Positions 10,542 to 20,210 of a stretch of DNA of 64,000 bases are shown one piece after another (the stretch's first letter is position 1; the number at the start of each line of letters is the position of its first letter). This stretch comes from Gammaproteobacteria bacterium (GTDB lineage: Bacteria; Pseudomonadota; Gammaproteobacteria; Steroidobacterales; Steroidobacteraceae): contig JAJPKM010000038.1 in the NCBI GenBank assembly GCA_021323735.1, positions 1-64,000 of the forward strand, given 5' to 3'. The notes under the pieces were generated by a model that ran no database searches, was not told where the DNA came from, and saw nothing but the letters and a program-made list of their open reading frames with translations. Both the position numbers and the translations under genes were made by a program.

Positions 10542-12026
10542 ATGAGCGACAACGACGAAAATCATTTGATCGGCGAACGCAGGGCAAAACTGGCGAAGAT
10601 CCGTGAGCGGGGCATTGCCTTTCCGAACGACTTTCGCCGCAATGCGCTGGCCGGCGATCTATTGACCGCCTACGGCGGCAAATCGCCCGAGGCGCTCGCG
10701 GCCGACGCGGTCCGGGTGAGTGTCGCCGGGCGCCTGCGCCGCAAGAATGTCATGGGCAAGGGGAGTTTCGCGAAGATCGAAGACGGTAGCGGAGGCATTC
10801 AGCTTCGACTGGAGCGCGATACGCTGCACGACACTTACGAGGACTTCAAAACCTGGGACATCGGCGATGTGATCGGAGTCGAAGGCGTCCTGTTCTTGAC
10901 CAAGACCGGCGAGTTGACGGTCAAGGCCGATCGGGCCGTGCTGCTGACCAAGTCGCTGCGGCCGTTGCCGGACAAGTGGCACGGGATTACCGATACCGAG
11001 ACACGCTACCGGCGCCGCTATGTCGATCTGATCATGAACGAGGACAGCCGGCGCGTGTTCGAGATGCGTGTCGGCATCGTGCGCTACTTGCGTGCCTTCC
11101 TCGATGCGCGCGGTTTCCTCGAAGTGGAAACTCCGATGCTGCATCCCATACCCGGCGGCGCTGCCGCGCGCCCCTTCAAGACCCACCACAATGCATTGGA
11201 CGTGGGAATGTACTTGCGCATCGCGCCGGAGCTTTACCTGAAGCGCCTGACCGTGGGCGGCTTCGAGCGGGTCTACGAGATCAACCGGAATTTCCGCAAC
11301 GAGGGTGTATCGACGCAGCACAATCCGGAATTCACCATGCTCGAGCTGTACCAGGCCTATGCCGACTACGGCGATCTGATGGAATTGATCGAGACGCTGT
11401 TTCAGGGCCTGGCCGATGCGCTGTTGGGCACGCGCAAACTGATCTATCAGGGTACGGAGTTCGATCTTTCGAAGAGCTTCAACCGCATGAGCATCGAAGA
11501 CATCATTCTGGCGAACAATCCGGATCTGGATCCGATGTCATTGCGCGATACGGCCTATTTGCGCCGTGTCTGCGATCAGATGAAGATTCCCTACAAGGCG
11601 GGTGACGGTCCGGGCAAGCTGCAAATCGAGATCTTCGAGCGCACGGGCGAGCATACGCTGATCCAGCCTACCTTCGCCTACGGATATCCTGCGGAGGTGT
11701 CGCCGCTGTCGCGGCGCAATGATAAGGATCCATTCATCACGGATCGCTGGGAGTTCTTCATCGGCGGACGCGAGCTGGCCAACGGATTTTCCGAGCTGAA
11801 CGATGCTGAAGATCAGGCGCAGCGCTTCAAGGACCAGGTGGCGCGCAAGGATGCGGGCGACGAAGAAGCCATGTACTACGATGCGGACTACGTGCGCGCG
11901 TTGGAATACGGCATGCCGCCCACCGCGGGGCTTGGGTTGGGAGTCGATCGACTGGTCATGCTCTATACCAACTCGCCCTCGATCCGCGACGTGCTGCTGT
12001 TTCCGCACATGCGCCCAGAGTTTTGA
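10542..12026 (+). CDS. lysS: Lysyl-tRNA synthetase (class II)
   Basis: Charges tRNA-Lys. It has 494 residues, normal for bacterial class II LysRS. An N-terminal OB-fold anticodon-binding domain covers about 65-150. The catalytic core shows motif 1 around [18 protein letters not shown], motif 2 around [18 protein letters not shown] and motif 3 in [12 protein letters not shown]. It is cotranscribed with prfB, and its TGA overlaps the TTG start of murI. Confidence 0.97.
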   Translation: MSDNDENHLIGERRAKLAKIRERGIAFPNDFRRNALAGDLLTAYGGKSPEALAADAVRVSVAGRLRRKNVMGKGSFAKIEDGSGGIQLRLERDTLHDTYEDFKTWDIGDVIGVEGVLFLTKTGELTVKADRAVLLTKSLRPLPDKWHGITDTETRYRRRYVDLIMNEDSRRVFEMRVGIVRYLRAFLDARGFLEVETPMLHPIPGGAAARPFKTHHNALDVGMYLRIAPELYLKRLTVGGFERVYEINRNFRNEGVSTQHNPEFTMLELYQAYADYGDLMELIETLFQGLADALLGTRKLIYQGTEFDLSKSFNRMSIEDIILANNPDLDPMSLRDTAYLRRVCDQMKIPYKAGDGPGKLQIEIFERTGEHTLIQPTFAYGYPAEVSPLSRRNDKDPFITDRWEFFIGGRELANGFSELNDAEDQAQRFKDQVARKDAGDEEAMYYDADYVRALEYGMPPTAGLGLGVDRLVMLYTNSPSIRDVLLFPHMRPEF

Positions 12027-12856
12027 ACGCGGCGTTGAGCGCTCGATCCCGCCCCATTGGCGTATTCGATTCCGGCGTCGGCGGCTTGACCGTGCTCAAG
12101 GCTCTGCGACTCGCGATGCCATGGGAAGACTTCATCTATCTCGGCGACACCGCACGGCTGCCCTATGGCACGAAGAGCGCGCAGAGCGTGGTTCGATATT
12201 CTCTACAATGCGCAGCGGCATTGGTCGGCCGCGATATTCGCTGCTTGGTGGTGGCTTGCAACACGGCTTCGGCTACCTCGCTCGAGGCATTGCGCGCCCA
12301 GTATCCTGCGTTGCCGGTGATCGGTGTGATCGAACCCGGAGCTGCGGCAGCGGTTGCCGCTTCCGCTTCACAGCACATCGCGGTAATTGCCACTGAGGGG
12401 ACCATCAACGGCGGTGCTTACGAGTCTGCCATCCAACGGGCGAATCCCGGTGCGCGAATCACCTCGAGGGCTTGCTCCTTGTTCGTTGCCATGGCGGAGG
12501 AAGGCTGGACCTCGGGCCCGATTGCGCAGGCGGTCGCGCGCCGCTACCTCGAGCCTATTTTCTTAAGAGAAGGCGCTCCCGATACCCTGGTGTTGGGATG
12601 CACGCATTTTCCGGTACTGGTCGAAGCCATTACCGCGGTGCTGCCGCGCTCGATCCGGGTGGTGGATTCTGCGCTGACCACGGCTGCCGCGGTCGCCGCG
12701 CATCTGCACGGCGGCGCTGCGGCCGATGTTCACGGCGGTCCTGCCGGCACGGTGAGCTGGCTCGCCACCGACGGTGCGGCACGTTTCGCCCGCGTCGGCA
12801 GCGCTTTCCTCGGTCAAGCGCTGTCCGCCGATGATGTTCAGCTCATCGATCTTTGA
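12023..12856 (+). CDS. murI: Glutamate racemase
   Basis: Makes D-glutamate for peptidoglycan. It has 277 residues. Motifs are [27 protein letters not shown], the first catalytic cysteine in VVACNTASA and the second in [11 protein letters not shown]. The apparent start is a TTG at 12023 inside the lysS stop (TTGA). The gene converges on ygfZ with a 15-base gap. Confidence 0.95.
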   Translation: MNAALSARSRPIGVFDSGVGGLTVLKALRLAMPWEDFIYLGDTARLPYGTKSAQSVVRYSLQCAAALVGRDIRCLVVACNTASATSLEALRAQYPALPVIGVIEPGAAAAVAASASQHIAVIATEGTINGGAYESAIQRANPGARITSRACSLFVAMAEEGWTSGPIAQAVARRYLEPIFLREGAPDTLVLGCTHFPVLVEAITAVLPRSIRVVDSALTTAAAVAAHLHGGAAADVHGGPAGTVSWLATDGAARFARVGSAFLGQALSADDVQLIDL

Positions 12857-12871
12857 ACCAATCTTCGATCG

Positions 12872-13804
12872 TCAAGCCGGCGCGTAGGGCAGCGGCAGCT
12901 CCGTGGCGGGCACGGCGATCTCGGCGGTGCCCGGATCGAGATCCGCGGTCGGCCCGGGCTCTACCGTGAGAACCGCCAGCGCCTCGATGCCTCCGCCGCT
13001 GTCGATGACTTCCGTCAATCGGCCTTGACGGCCGTCGCTCAAGCGCAGCGCCTGCCCGATGCTCCAGGCCCCGGGAGGCAGCGACAAGCGATATAAGCGG
13101 CGCTTGATGCGTCCCAGATGCTGGGTGCGCGCGATGATTTCCTGTCCGGTGTAGCAGCCCTTGGTGAAGCTGATCGCGTCCAGCAGGTCGAGATTCAACA
13201 TTTGCGCGACGAAGGCCTCGCTGGTGGCCGCGTAGATTTGCGGCAATCCGGCGCGGATGTCCGCGAGCCGCCATTCATTCTCCACACGCTGCGCCTCGCT
13301 GGCATCGACGGAGGCAAAGGCTTGTGGAGCTGCGATGAGCCAGTGGCGGTTCGCGTCGCGAGCGACCGGCGCTACGCCCATGCCATCGGTTTCGGTGTAG
13401 CCGCCGCTCGGAAGTATGGCGCGGCTGGACGGTACGGTACCGCTCGAGGGCATGGCACCGCTCGACGAAGATACGGTGAAGCGGCCGCCCACGGCGAGAG
13501 AATCGCCGGCGTCCTCGATCTTGACCTTGGCACGCATGACAAACTTGCGCATGCGCTCCATGGTCGCCGGCAAGATTTCGCGCGGCAGAATGCCAAGCAC
13601 TCCGCTGGAGTGCGGCAGCAGATATATGAGCGCGAGCACTCGCCCCTGTGCACTGGAATAGGCCGCCAACAGGGATGTGTTGCCGGCCAGCCGCTGCGTG
13701 TCGTTGGACAATTGTCCCTGCAGGAAGCTCAGAGAATCCGGGCCGCTAAATCGCAAAACTCCCAGATGCGTCAAACGGCCGGCCGAGGCTGAATCAATGG
13801 TCAT
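12872..13804 (-). CDS. ygfZ: YgfZ/GcvT-fold protein (folate-binding Fe-S maintenance factor)
   Basis: A 310-residue folate-binding protein of the GcvT fold that supports Fe-S enzyme assembly or repair. The diagnostic KGCYTGQE motif is present in FTKGCYTGQEIIARTQHLGR. Residues about 111-141 are a low-complexity Ser/Pro/Gly stretch with near-repeats (SSSSGAMPSSGTVPSS) absent from typical family members; it interrupts the fold between the first two subdomains. The gene is divergent from the SDHAF4-sdh operon, a sensible neighbour because succinate dehydrogenase is an Fe-S enzyme. Confidence 0.92.
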   Translation of the reverse strand: MTIDSASAGRLTHLGVLRFSGPDSLSFLQGQLSNDTQRLAGNTSLLAAYSSAQGRVLALIYLLPHSSGVLGILPREILPATMERMRKFVMRAKVKIEDAGDSLAVGGRFTVSSSSGAMPSSGTVPSSRAILPSGGYTETDGMGVAPVARDANRHWLIAAPQAFASVDASEAQRVENEWRLADIRAGLPQIYAATSEAFVAQMLNLDLLDAISFTKGCYTGQEIIARTQHLGRIKRRLYRLSLPPGAWSIGQALRLSDGRQGRLTEVIDSGGGIEALAVLTVEPGPTADLDPGTAEIAVPATELPLPYAPA

Positions 13805-13888
13805 CAGCTATAAGATGGGTGCGCCACGCGCGATGTCAAGTCCACGCGAATGCACCGTTCATGCGTATTTTCTGGCAAACTTTCGTTC

Positions 13889-14047
13889 GTGACGCCGAAT
13901 TCCGAAGATTCAGTGCCTTCAATGCCGCCCGCGGATGCGAAGACGCCGGTTTGCGAGAATGTGCCGGCCGAGATCGGCGGGCGACAAGGCCCCGAGCCCA
14001 CGCGCTTCGGCGACTGGGAACTCCGTGGCCGCTGCATCGATTTCTAA
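13889..14047 (+). CDS. SDHAF4-like (DUF1674) succinate dehydrogenase assembly factor
   Basis: A 52-residue protein from a GTG at 13889. Its C-terminus carries the diagnostic DUF1674/SDHAF4 motif: EIGG, then GPEPTRFGDWE, then GRCIDF. Mitochondrial SDHAF4 binds flavinylated SdhA and helps it join SdhB. The gene lies 34 bases before sdhC, so operon position supports the same role here. The upstream residues of the longer open frame (starting MHRSCVF) look unlike the family, so I prefer the short form. Confidence 0.8.
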   Translation: MTPNSEDSVPSMPPADAKTPVCENVPAEIGGRQGPEPTRFGDWELRGRCIDF

Positions 14048-14081
14048 CGGTGACGCGCGTGTTCTCTGATCATATGGAGCG

Positions 14082-14471
14082 ATGATGCCCGCACGCGTCC
14101 GTCCGACCTCTCCCCACGCGACGATTTACCGCTGGCAAATCGGCAACACACTGTCGATCTTGCATCGGATCACCGGTGCGGGGCTGGCGGTGGGTCTGGT
14201 TGCACTGAATTACTGGCTGGTGTGCTTGGCGGACGGCGCGGATGCCTATGCCTCCGCTCTGCGATTTTTCAAAGGTCCTGCAGGTTTGGCCCTCATGCTC
14301 GGTTGGACATTCGCGTTCATGTACCACCTGTTGAACGGCGTGCGCCACCTGTTCTGGGATGCAGGACGGGGTTTCGAGCGCACGCAACGTCGTGTCAGCG
14401 GCTGGGCTGCGGTGCTCGGCGCGGCCGCATTGACCGTGGGTATAGCGGCTTGGGTGTGGCCCCGCCTATGA
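14082..14471 (+). CDS. sdhC: Succinate dehydrogenase cytochrome b556 subunit
   Basis: Membrane anchor subunit of complex II. It has 129 residues with three hydrophobic helices (about 30-50, 67-88, 106-126). SHATIY-like SPHATIYRWQ near the N-terminus and the SILHRITGAG signature mark SdhC, and the His in FMYHLLNGVRHLFWD is the likely haem ligand region. Two adjacent ATGs (14082 and 14085) are possible starts. The stop overlaps sdhD (ATGA). Confidence 0.93.
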   Translation: MMPARVRPTSPHATIYRWQIGNTLSILHRITGAGLAVGLVALNYWLVCLADGADAYASALRFFKGPAGLALMLGWTFAFMYHLLNGVRHLFWDAGRGFERTQRRVSGWAAVLGAAALTVGIAAWVWPRL

Positions 14472-14857
14472 GTCTGCGAAGTCCTTTGAGTCGAGTGCTG
14501 GGCTTGGGCTCTGCCAAAGACGGCACCACGCATTGGTGGGCGCAACGGGTCACGGCAGTGGCATTGATCCCTTTGACACTGTGGTTTTTATTTTCATTAC
14601 TCACGCTTCCTAGCCTTGACTATGAAACTGTGCGCACTTGGCTGTCGGTGCCCGTCAGTGGATTTTTAGGAGCGCTGTTGGTGGCCGTGCTCACCTATCA
14701 TTCCTATCTTGGCACCACGGTGATCGTCGAGGACTACGTCACCTCGCACGGCATGAAAGTCTTGAGTCTCATGGTGCTCAAGTTTCTGCACGTGCTGGCC
14801 GGTGGCGCCGGTATTTTTGCGATTTTGCGCGTTGTGTTCGGATTCTCCAGGCTATGA
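14468..14857 (+). CDS. sdhD: Succinate dehydrogenase membrane anchor subunit
   Basis: The second membrane anchor of complex II, 129 residues from the ATG at 14468, with three predicted transmembrane helices. N-terminal [23 protein letters not shown] and the middle [17 protein letters not shown] (likely haem His and quinone-site region) match SdhD. An in-frame open stretch upstream of 14468 runs through sdhC and is not part of the protein. It overlaps both sdhC and sdhA by ATGA junctions. Confidence 0.92.
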   Translation: MSLRSPLSRVLGLGSAKDGTTHWWAQRVTAVALIPLTLWFLFSLLTLPSLDYETVRTWLSVPVSGFLGALLVAVLTYHSYLGTTVIVEDYVTSHGMKVLSLMVLKFLHVLAGGAGIFAILRVVFGFSRL

Positions 14858-16635
14858 GCGACTATAAATTCATCGATCATACGTACGACGTGGTCGTCGT
14901 CGGCGCCGGCGGCGCGGGATTGCGCGCCACTTTCGGTTTGGCCGAGGCCGGACTGTCGACGGCGTGCCTTACCAAGGTTTTTCCCACGCGCAGCCATACG
15001 GTGGCCGCGCAGGGAGGAATCTCCGCCGCACTCGGCAATATGGGTGCCGATGACTGGCGCTGGCATATGTACGACACCGTCAAGGGTTCGGACTGGCTGG
15101 GCGACCAGGACGCCATCGAATTCATGTGCAAGGAGGCGCCCGCGGCGGTCATAGAACTCGAACATTACGGCGTGCCTTTTTCGCGCACCGAGGATGGACG
15201 CATTTATCAGCGGCCGTTTGGCGGCATGACCACTCACTACGGCAAGGGAATTGCGCAGCGGACCTGTGCCGCGGCGGATCGTACCGGCCATGCCATGCTC
15301 CACACGCTGTATCAACAATCCCTGAAACACGAGGCGAGTTTCTTCATCGAATATTTCGCACTCGACCTGATTATGGAAAATGGCGAGTGCCGCGGCGTGG
15401 TGGCGCTCGACATGGCCGACGGTTCGCTGCATCGCTTCAGAGCGCACCGGGTGATTTTGGCCACGGGCGGTTATGGGCGTGCCTGGTTTTCCTGCACATC
15501 CGCTCACACCTGCACCGGGGATGGCGGAGGTATGGCGTTGCGAGCCGGGCTGCCCCTGCAGGACATGGAGTTCGTCCAGTTCCATCCCACGGGCATTTAT
15601 GGGGCCGGCTGCCTGATTACCGAGGGGTCGCGAGGCGAGGGCGGCTATCTGACCAATTCGCTGGGCGAGCGCTTCATGGAGCGCTACGCGCCGAACGCCA
15701 AAGACCTGGCATCCCGCGATGTCGTCAGCCGTTCGATGACCATTGAGATACGCGAGGGTAGGGGCGTCGGCAAGCTCAAGGACCACATCGATCTGCATCT
15801 GGAACACCTAGGTCCCGCGGTGATCAAAGAGCGATTGCCGGGCATTGCGGAGACCGCCCGCATATTCGCCGGCGTGGACGTGACCAAGGAGCCGATACCC
15901 GTACTGCCGACGGTCCACTACAACATGGGCGGCATCCCTTGCAATGTGCAGGGCGAGGTTGTGACGCGGACGGCGGCCGGCGAGAGTTTGGTGCACGGCC
16001 TGATGGCGGTCGGCGAGGCGGCCTGCGTCTCGGTGCACGGTGCGAACCGCTTAGGCTCGAACTCCCTGCTGGATCTGGTGGTTTTCGGCCGCGAAGCGGC
16101 TCAGCATTGCGGGCGGGTATTGAAGCCCGGCATGCCCCACCGCGCACTGAAGGCGGATGCGGCGGCACCGGCGATCGAGCGCCTGGACAGGCTTCGACAT
16201 GCGAAGGGTTCGCTGCGCACCGCCGATATCCGCTTGAACATGCAACGGGTGATGCAGAGCGACGCGGCGGTGTTTCGCACCGCAGAGAGCCTGGATGAAG
16301 GCAGGCGCAAACTGGCCGAGGTGTTCGCATCATTCGCCGACGTCCAGGTCGCCGATCGTTCCTTGGTGTGGAACAGCGATCTCATCGAGACCCTGGAACT
16401 GGACAACTTGCTGGGACAGGCGGTGGCCACACTGCATTCGGCCGCGAATCGCCAGGAGAGCCGCGGCGCTCAGGCACGCGAAGACTATCCGAACAGGGAC
16501 GATCAAAAATGGCTGAAGCACACGCTTTGCTGGGTGGACTCCTCGGGTGCCAGCCGCTTCGACTATCGGCCCGTGCATTTGAATACCTTGACCGATGAGG
16601 TCGAATCAATCCCGCCCAAAGCGCGCACCTATTGA
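14854..16635 (+). CDS. sdhA: Succinate dehydrogenase flavoprotein subunit
   Basis: Catalytic FAD subunit, 593 residues from the ATG at 14854, which overlaps the sdhD stop. The dinucleotide fold [21 protein letters not shown], the covalent FAD histidine in [18 protein letters not shown], the HPTGIYGAG block and the C-terminal Lys/Arg-rich [15 protein letters not shown] segment identify it. The ATG at 14638 in the same frame belongs to a reading inside sdhD and can be ignored. Confidence 0.97.
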   Translation: MSDYKFIDHTYDVVVVGAGGAGLRATFGLAEAGLSTACLTKVFPTRSHTVAAQGGISAALGNMGADDWRWHMYDTVKGSDWLGDQDAIEFMCKEAPAAVIELEHYGVPFSRTEDGRIYQRPFGGMTTHYGKGIAQRTCAAADRTGHAMLHTLYQQSLKHEASFFIEYFALDLIMENGECRGVVALDMADGSLHRFRAHRVILATGGYGRAWFSCTSAHTCTGDGGGMALRAGLPLQDMEFVQFHPTGIYGAGCLITEGSRGEGGYLTNSLGERFMERYAPNAKDLASRDVVSRSMTIEIREGRGVGKLKDHIDLHLEHLGPAVIKERLPGIAETARIFAGVDVTKEPIPVLPTVHYNMGGIPCNVQGEVVTRTAAGESLVHGLMAVGEAACVSVHGANRLGSNSLLDLVVFGREAAQHCGRVLKPGMPHRALKADAAAPAIERLDRLRHAKGSLRTADIRLNMQRVMQSDAAVFRTAESLDEGRRKLAEVFASFADVQVADRSLVWNSDLIETLELDNLLGQAVATLHSAANRQESRGAQAREDYPNRDDQKWLKHTLCWVDSSGASRFDYRPVHLNTLTDEVESIPPKARTY

Positions 16636-16642
16636 GGATACG

Positions 16643-17428
16643 ATGGCTGAATTTTTCCTTCCGGCCAATTCCAAAGTACGCCGAGACGGGCGTCTCTACA
16701 AAGCGCCGTCGGGCTCTACGAATGTCCGTGTGTTCAAGATCTATCGCTTCGATCCCGATGCGAAGGAGAATCCACGGTTCGATACCTACGAACTCGACAT
16801 GGATCACTGCGGCCCGATGGTGTTGGACGCCCTGATCAAGATCAAGAACGAGATCGACTCGACGCTCACCTTTCGGCGCTCGTGCCGCGAGGGAATCTGC
16901 GGCTCCTGCGCCATGAACATCGACGGCAAGAACGCTCTGGCTTGTATCAGCGCCTGCGCCGACGTCAAGCACGACATCACGATCTATCCGCTGCCGCACC
17001 TGCCGGTCATCAAGGATTTGGTGCCCGATCTGACCAACTTCTACGCACAGTACGCTTCGATCAAACCCTGGCTGCAGACGCGCACGCCGCCGCCGCCGGA
17101 TACCGAGCGGCTGCAGTCCAAAGAGGATCAGGAGAAGGTGGACCGCCCGTCGGCTTGCATTCTTTGCGCCTGCTGCTCCACCAGTTGCCCCAGCTACTGG
17201 TGGAACAGTGACCGCTACCTGGGACCCGCGGCCCTGTTGGCGGCCTACCGCTGGATCGTCGACAGCCGCGACGAGGCGGCGGGGGAGCGGTTGGACAATC
17301 TCGAGGATCCCTTCCGACTCTATCGCTGCCACACCATCATGAATTGCACTGAGGCATGCCCGAAGGATCTAAATCCGGCCAAGGCCATCGCGGAGATCAA
17401 GCAGATGATGGTCCTTCGGCGCCACTGA
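16643..17428 (+). CDS. sdhB: Succinate dehydrogenase iron-sulfur subunit
   Basis: Electron-transfer subunit, 261 residues from the ATG at 16643, which follows a GAGGA ribosome binding site. [2Fe-2S] ligands are in CREGICGSC plus a later Cys; [4Fe-4S] in [16 protein letters not shown]; [3Fe-4S] in [13 protein letters not shown]. The TGA overlaps the sdhE ATG (TGATG), so the assembly factor is coupled to its enzyme. Confidence 0.96.
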   Translation: MAEFFLPANSKVRRDGRLYKAPSGSTNVRVFKIYRFDPDAKENPRFDTYELDMDHCGPMVLDALIKIKNEIDSTLTFRRSCREGICGSCAMNIDGKNALACISACADVKHDITIYPLPHLPVIKDLVPDLTNFYAQYASIKPWLQTRTPPPPDTERLQSKEDQEKVDRPSACILCACCSTSCPSYWWNSDRYLGPAALLAAYRWIVDSRDEAAGERLDNLEDPFRLYRCHTIMNCTEACPKDLNPAKAIAEIKQMMVLRRH

Positions 17429-17664
17429 TGGCGGTGGAGACCGGCAGATTGCGCTGGCGTTGCCGCCGGGGGATGAAGGAACTCGATATCTTGCTGACGC
17501 GCTACCTGGATGAATGCTATTGCACGGCCGCAGACGAGGAGCAGGAAGCCTTCCGGCACCTGCTGGAGCTGCCGGACCCGCTGCTTTACGCCTATTGCTT
17601 GAGTTTGGAACCTCCCCCCGAGCGCCTTGCGGCCCTGGTTGCGCGGCTCACCCGGAATGCTTGA
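17428..17664 (+). CDS. sdhE: Succinate dehydrogenase assembly factor SdhE
   Basis: A small flavinylation/assembly factor (78 residues), homologue of mitochondrial SDHAF2. The conserved RGMKELD motif (RGxxE) is at residues about 14-20, followed by the helical YLDECYCTAADEEQEAFRHLLE segment and LLELPDPLLYAY. It is the last gene of the SDHAF4-like/sdhCDAB/sdhE unit, so two dedicated assembly factors bracket the structural genes. Confidence 0.92.
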   Translation: MAVETGRLRWRCRRGMKELDILLTRYLDECYCTAADEEQEAFRHLLELPDPLLYAYCLSLEPPPERLAALVARLTRNA

Positions 17665-17680
17665 GGCAGGCGCTCGCTGC

Positions 17681-17766
17681 GTTATTCATGAGCCATCGCA
17701 TAATCGCCGACGGCGGCCGAATCCGGCCTCCTGACGAGCTGTCCGTTGTTCATGAATAACTCGGGC
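17681..17766. repeat. Palindromic intergenic repeat, copy 1
   Basis: A perfect 11-base inverted repeat: GTTATTCATGA (17681-17691) against TCATGAATAAC (17750-17760), followed by TCGGGCTC. The 58 bases between the arms contain a smaller GGCCGAATCCGGCC palindrome. It lies between sdhE and the rpoE promoter. Its right arm matches the family consensus GTTCATGAATWATTCAGGCTAG, with outer end GGGCTC in place of GGCTAG. Confidence 0.7.
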
Positions 17767-17845
17767 TCTTACGTCCCGGTGCCGCTGATAGAATCCATCT
17801 TGTGTGCGCGAACTCACGTTTGGTCGTCCCGGTGAGGGAAATGTC

Positions 17846-17871
17846 GAACTTTTCCCCGACGGGAGGGTCTA
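17846..17871 (+). promoter_or_regulatory. Sigma-E-type promoter upstream of rpoE
   Basis: GAACTT (17846-17851), a 15-base spacer, then GTCTA (17867-17871). This agrees with the E. coli sigma-E consensus GAACTT / TCTRA and stands 43 bases before the rpoE ATG. It implies positive autoregulation of rpoE-rseA-rseB. Assigned by eye from the consensus. Confidence 0.7.
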
Positions 17872-17914
17872 TCGCGACAGGCGTGAGACTAAGCTCGCCG
17901 GTTTGTGATCACCC

Positions 17915-18517
17915 ATGAGCGTCGAAGAGAGTGACCTCAAACTGGTCGAAAGAGTCCAGCGTGGCGAGCGCGCGGCGTTCGATTTATTGGTCCTGCGATA
18001 CCAGCACAAGGTGCTGAAGCTGATCATGCGTTACGTGCACGATGCAACCGAGGCTGAAGACATCGCACAGGAGGCTTTCGTCAAAGCGTTCCGTGCGTTG
18101 CAGTCGTTTCGCGGCGATAGCGCCTTCTACACCTGGCTTTACAGAATCGCCATCAACACCGCCAAGAACGCTCTGGTGGCGACCAAGCGGCGTCCCATGG
18201 ACTACGATCTGGATTTGCAGGATCCGGAACAATACGATTTGCACGCCCGCCTGGCCGAGTCCGAGACGCCGGAGGGCCTGCTGCTCACCGATGAGATTCG
18301 CGATACGGTGAATCGGGCGATCGAAAACCTGCCGGAGGATCTGCGCACGGCCATCGTGCTCCGGGAGTTGGAAGGACTGAGTTACGAGGATATCGCAGAG
18401 ACCATGGACTGTCCGGTGGGCACCGTGCGCTCGCGGATCTTCAGGGCTCGCGAGGCGATTGACAAAAAGCTACGACCGATTTTTGATGGCGGCCTGGGCC
18501 GCCCCGAGGACACATGA
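17915..18517 (+). CDS. rpoE: RNA polymerase sigma factor RpoE (sigma-E/AlgU)
   Basis: An ECF sigma factor for envelope stress, 200 residues. Region 2 contains LVLRYQHKVLKLIMRYV and DATEAEDIAQEAFVKAFRAL with the promoter-melting FRGDSAFYTWLYRIAINTAKN; region 4 contains LPEDLRTAIVLRELEGLSYEDIAETMDCPVGTVRSRIFRAREAI as a helix-turn-helix. It is followed by its anti-sigma factor with a 4-base overlap and preceded by a promoter it probably recognises. Confidence 0.96.
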   Translation: MSVEESDLKLVERVQRGERAAFDLLVLRYQHKVLKLIMRYVHDATEAEDIAQEAFVKAFRALQSFRGDSAFYTWLYRIAINTAKNALVATKRRPMDYDLDLQDPEQYDLHARLAESETPEGLLLTDEIRDTVNRAIENLPEDLRTAIVLRELEGLSYEDIAETMDCPVGTVRSRIFRAREAIDKKLRPIFDGGLGRPEDT

Positions 18518-19170
18518 GCGATCAGATACTTGAACAAGTCTCGGCCTTTCTCGACGGAGAGCTGCCGAACGCCGAAACCGAACTGCTGTTGAAGCGTTTG
18601 ACTCGCGATACCGAGCTGCGTGAGAGCTTCGGCCGGTATGCCTTGATCGGCGAGGCGCTGCGCGGGACGGGTTCCCACATCGTGGGGGCGGGCTTCGCCT
18701 CGCGGGTGAATCTGGCGATCGACGGCGAACCGGTGCAAATGCCGGCGCACGCGCTTCAAACCCGCGCCTGGCGCTGGTGGCGGCCCCTGGCGGGGGTAGG
18801 CGTTGCCGCGGGCGTGGCAGCGGTCGCAATCATCGCCCTCCAGCAGCGCTCGATAACTCCCGGTCTGCATGCAACGGCGGTCACGGCGCAGAACCCGGTT
18901 CCCCAGGCAGGGGCTGCGCAAAACATCCCGCAGCAGGGCGGTAATGCGCGTGAGGCGCTCTCGTATACGGTGCCGGTCAGCCCGGCTGAAGCGCCGCTGG
19001 CACCGGCCCGCTTGACCAATTATGTCTTCGCGCACAGCAAGTATTCCGTGGGGTTGAGTCAGCGCAGCGTGCTGGCGGATCTGCTCATCGAAGAGGATGA
19101 CTCTCAGTCCTCTGCCCTTCAACGGGTGCCGCAGCCCGTCCTCACGCCGGACGCACGCGTCGCTCCATGA
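18514..19170 (+). CDS. rseA: Anti-sigma-E factor RseA (MucA-like)
   Basis: Inner-membrane anti-sigma factor, 218 residues. The cytoplasmic sigma-binding domain (QVSAFLDGELPNAETELLLKRL, about 7-75) is followed by one transmembrane helix at about 90-108 (PLAGVGVAAGVAAVAIIAL) and a periplasmic tail rich in Ala, Pro and Gln. It is expected to hold RpoE inactive until regulated proteolysis. It overlaps rpoE and rseB by 4 bases each. Confidence 0.9.
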   Translation: MSDQILEQVSAFLDGELPNAETELLLKRLTRDTELRESFGRYALIGEALRGTGSHIVGAGFASRVNLAIDGEPVQMPAHALQTRAWRWWRPLAGVGVAAGVAAVAIIALQQRSITPGLHATAVTAQNPVPQAGAAQNIPQQGGNAREALSYTVPVSPAEAPLAPARLTNYVFAHSKYSVGLSQRSVLADLLIEEDDSQSSALQRVPQPVLTPDARVAP

Positions 19171-20210
19171 CGCGAGCCCCACAGAGCCCCGCGTATTGGA
19201 TGGTCCCCTGCGCTCTGATGTGCGCGCTGCTCAGCGGTCTACCGCAGCGCGCGCGGAGCGCCGACGATCCGCGCGAATGGCTCGAGAAGATGCACCGGGC
19301 GCTGGCCACCCGCAACTACGACGGCACGTTCTTTCATTTGAGCGGAGGCCGGGTGGAGACCATGCGCATCGTTCATCGGGTGCGGGCCGGTCGAGTGACC
19401 GAGCGGCTACAGTCCTTGGATGGTTCGGGACGCGAGTTCCTGCGGGCGAACGATGAGTTGACCTGCTATCTGCCCGATCAGCATACGGTATTGGTCGAGC
19501 CCCGGCAGGATCAGGGGCCCTTCCTAGGTTCGCTGCCGCAGTTCGATGCCTCGGTAGGTGACTTCTATCGCATCGAGGCGCTGCCGGCCACCCATATTCT
19601 GGGCCGCCCGGCACGGGTGATCGCCGTCAACCCGAAGGATCAATTTCGCTTCGGCTACCGGCTGTGGCTCGATGAAAAGACGGCGATGCCGTTGAAAACC
19701 CAGCTGTGCGATTCGCACGGCCAGGTCATCGAGCAGATATTCTTTTCGCGCCTGGACATGCCGGAAAGCATTCCGGACAGCGACCTGGCACCCACGGTTC
19801 GTACCGAGGGAATGCGCTGGGTGCGCCAGGGACCATCGCCCGACAATACTGCTGCCGCCTTGGGGGCTTACCGCGCCAGCCAATTACCCCCCGGATTTCG
19901 ACTGACCGTGCAGAGGGCGCAAACATTGGGAGGCACCTCGGCGCCCGCCAGTCATCTGGTGTATTCGGACGGACTGGCCACCGTGTCGGTGTTCATCGAA
20001 GAGCAACGTCCGGCTTCCGGAGCGGCCGCGGCGCCCGATACTCCAGAGCCGCCCATGCAGGGCTTGGCTCGAGTGGGTTCGGGGTATGCCTTCTCCACCG
20101 TGGTACAGGGTCACCAAGTGACGGCGGTGGGCGAGGTTCCGGCCCAAACCGTGGAGTTCATCGCCCACTCGGTCAGGATCTACAGCGGCACCGAACTTCC
20201 GCGACCCTGA
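19167..20210 (+). CDS. rseB: Sigma-E regulatory protein RseB (MucB)
   Basis: Periplasmic protein of 347 residues that shields RseA from cleavage and senses mislocalised lipoproteins or LPS. A signal peptide (about 1-31, cleavage near RARSADDP) precedes the LolA-like N-terminal domain starting EWLEKMHRALATRNYDGTFFHLSGG, and a smaller C-terminal domain contains SHLVYSDGLATVSVFIE. The gene directly abuts the next start codon. No rseC or degP follows. Confidence 0.92.
   Translation: MTRAPQSPAYWMVPCALMCALLSGLPQRARSADDPREWLEKMHRALATRNYDGTFFHLSGGRVETMRIVHRVRAGRVTERLQSLDGSGREFLRANDELTCYLPDQHTVLVEPRQDQGPFLGSLPQFDASVGDFYRIEALPATHILGRPARVIAVNPKDQFRFGYRLWLDEKTAMPLKTQLCDSHGQVIEQIFFSRLDMPESIPDSDLAPTVRTEGMRWVRQGPSPDNTAAALGAYRASQLPPGFRLTVQRAQTLGGTSAPASHLVYSDGLATVSVFIEEQRPASGAAAAPDTPEPPMQGLARVGSGYAFSTVVQGHQVTAVGEVPAQTVEFIAHSVRIYSGTELPRP

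Noticed and set aside
14734-15807. A 357-codon minus-strand frame opposite sdhA
   Set aside because: Shadow of a highly conserved flavoprotein gene; composition and lack of motifs argue against it.
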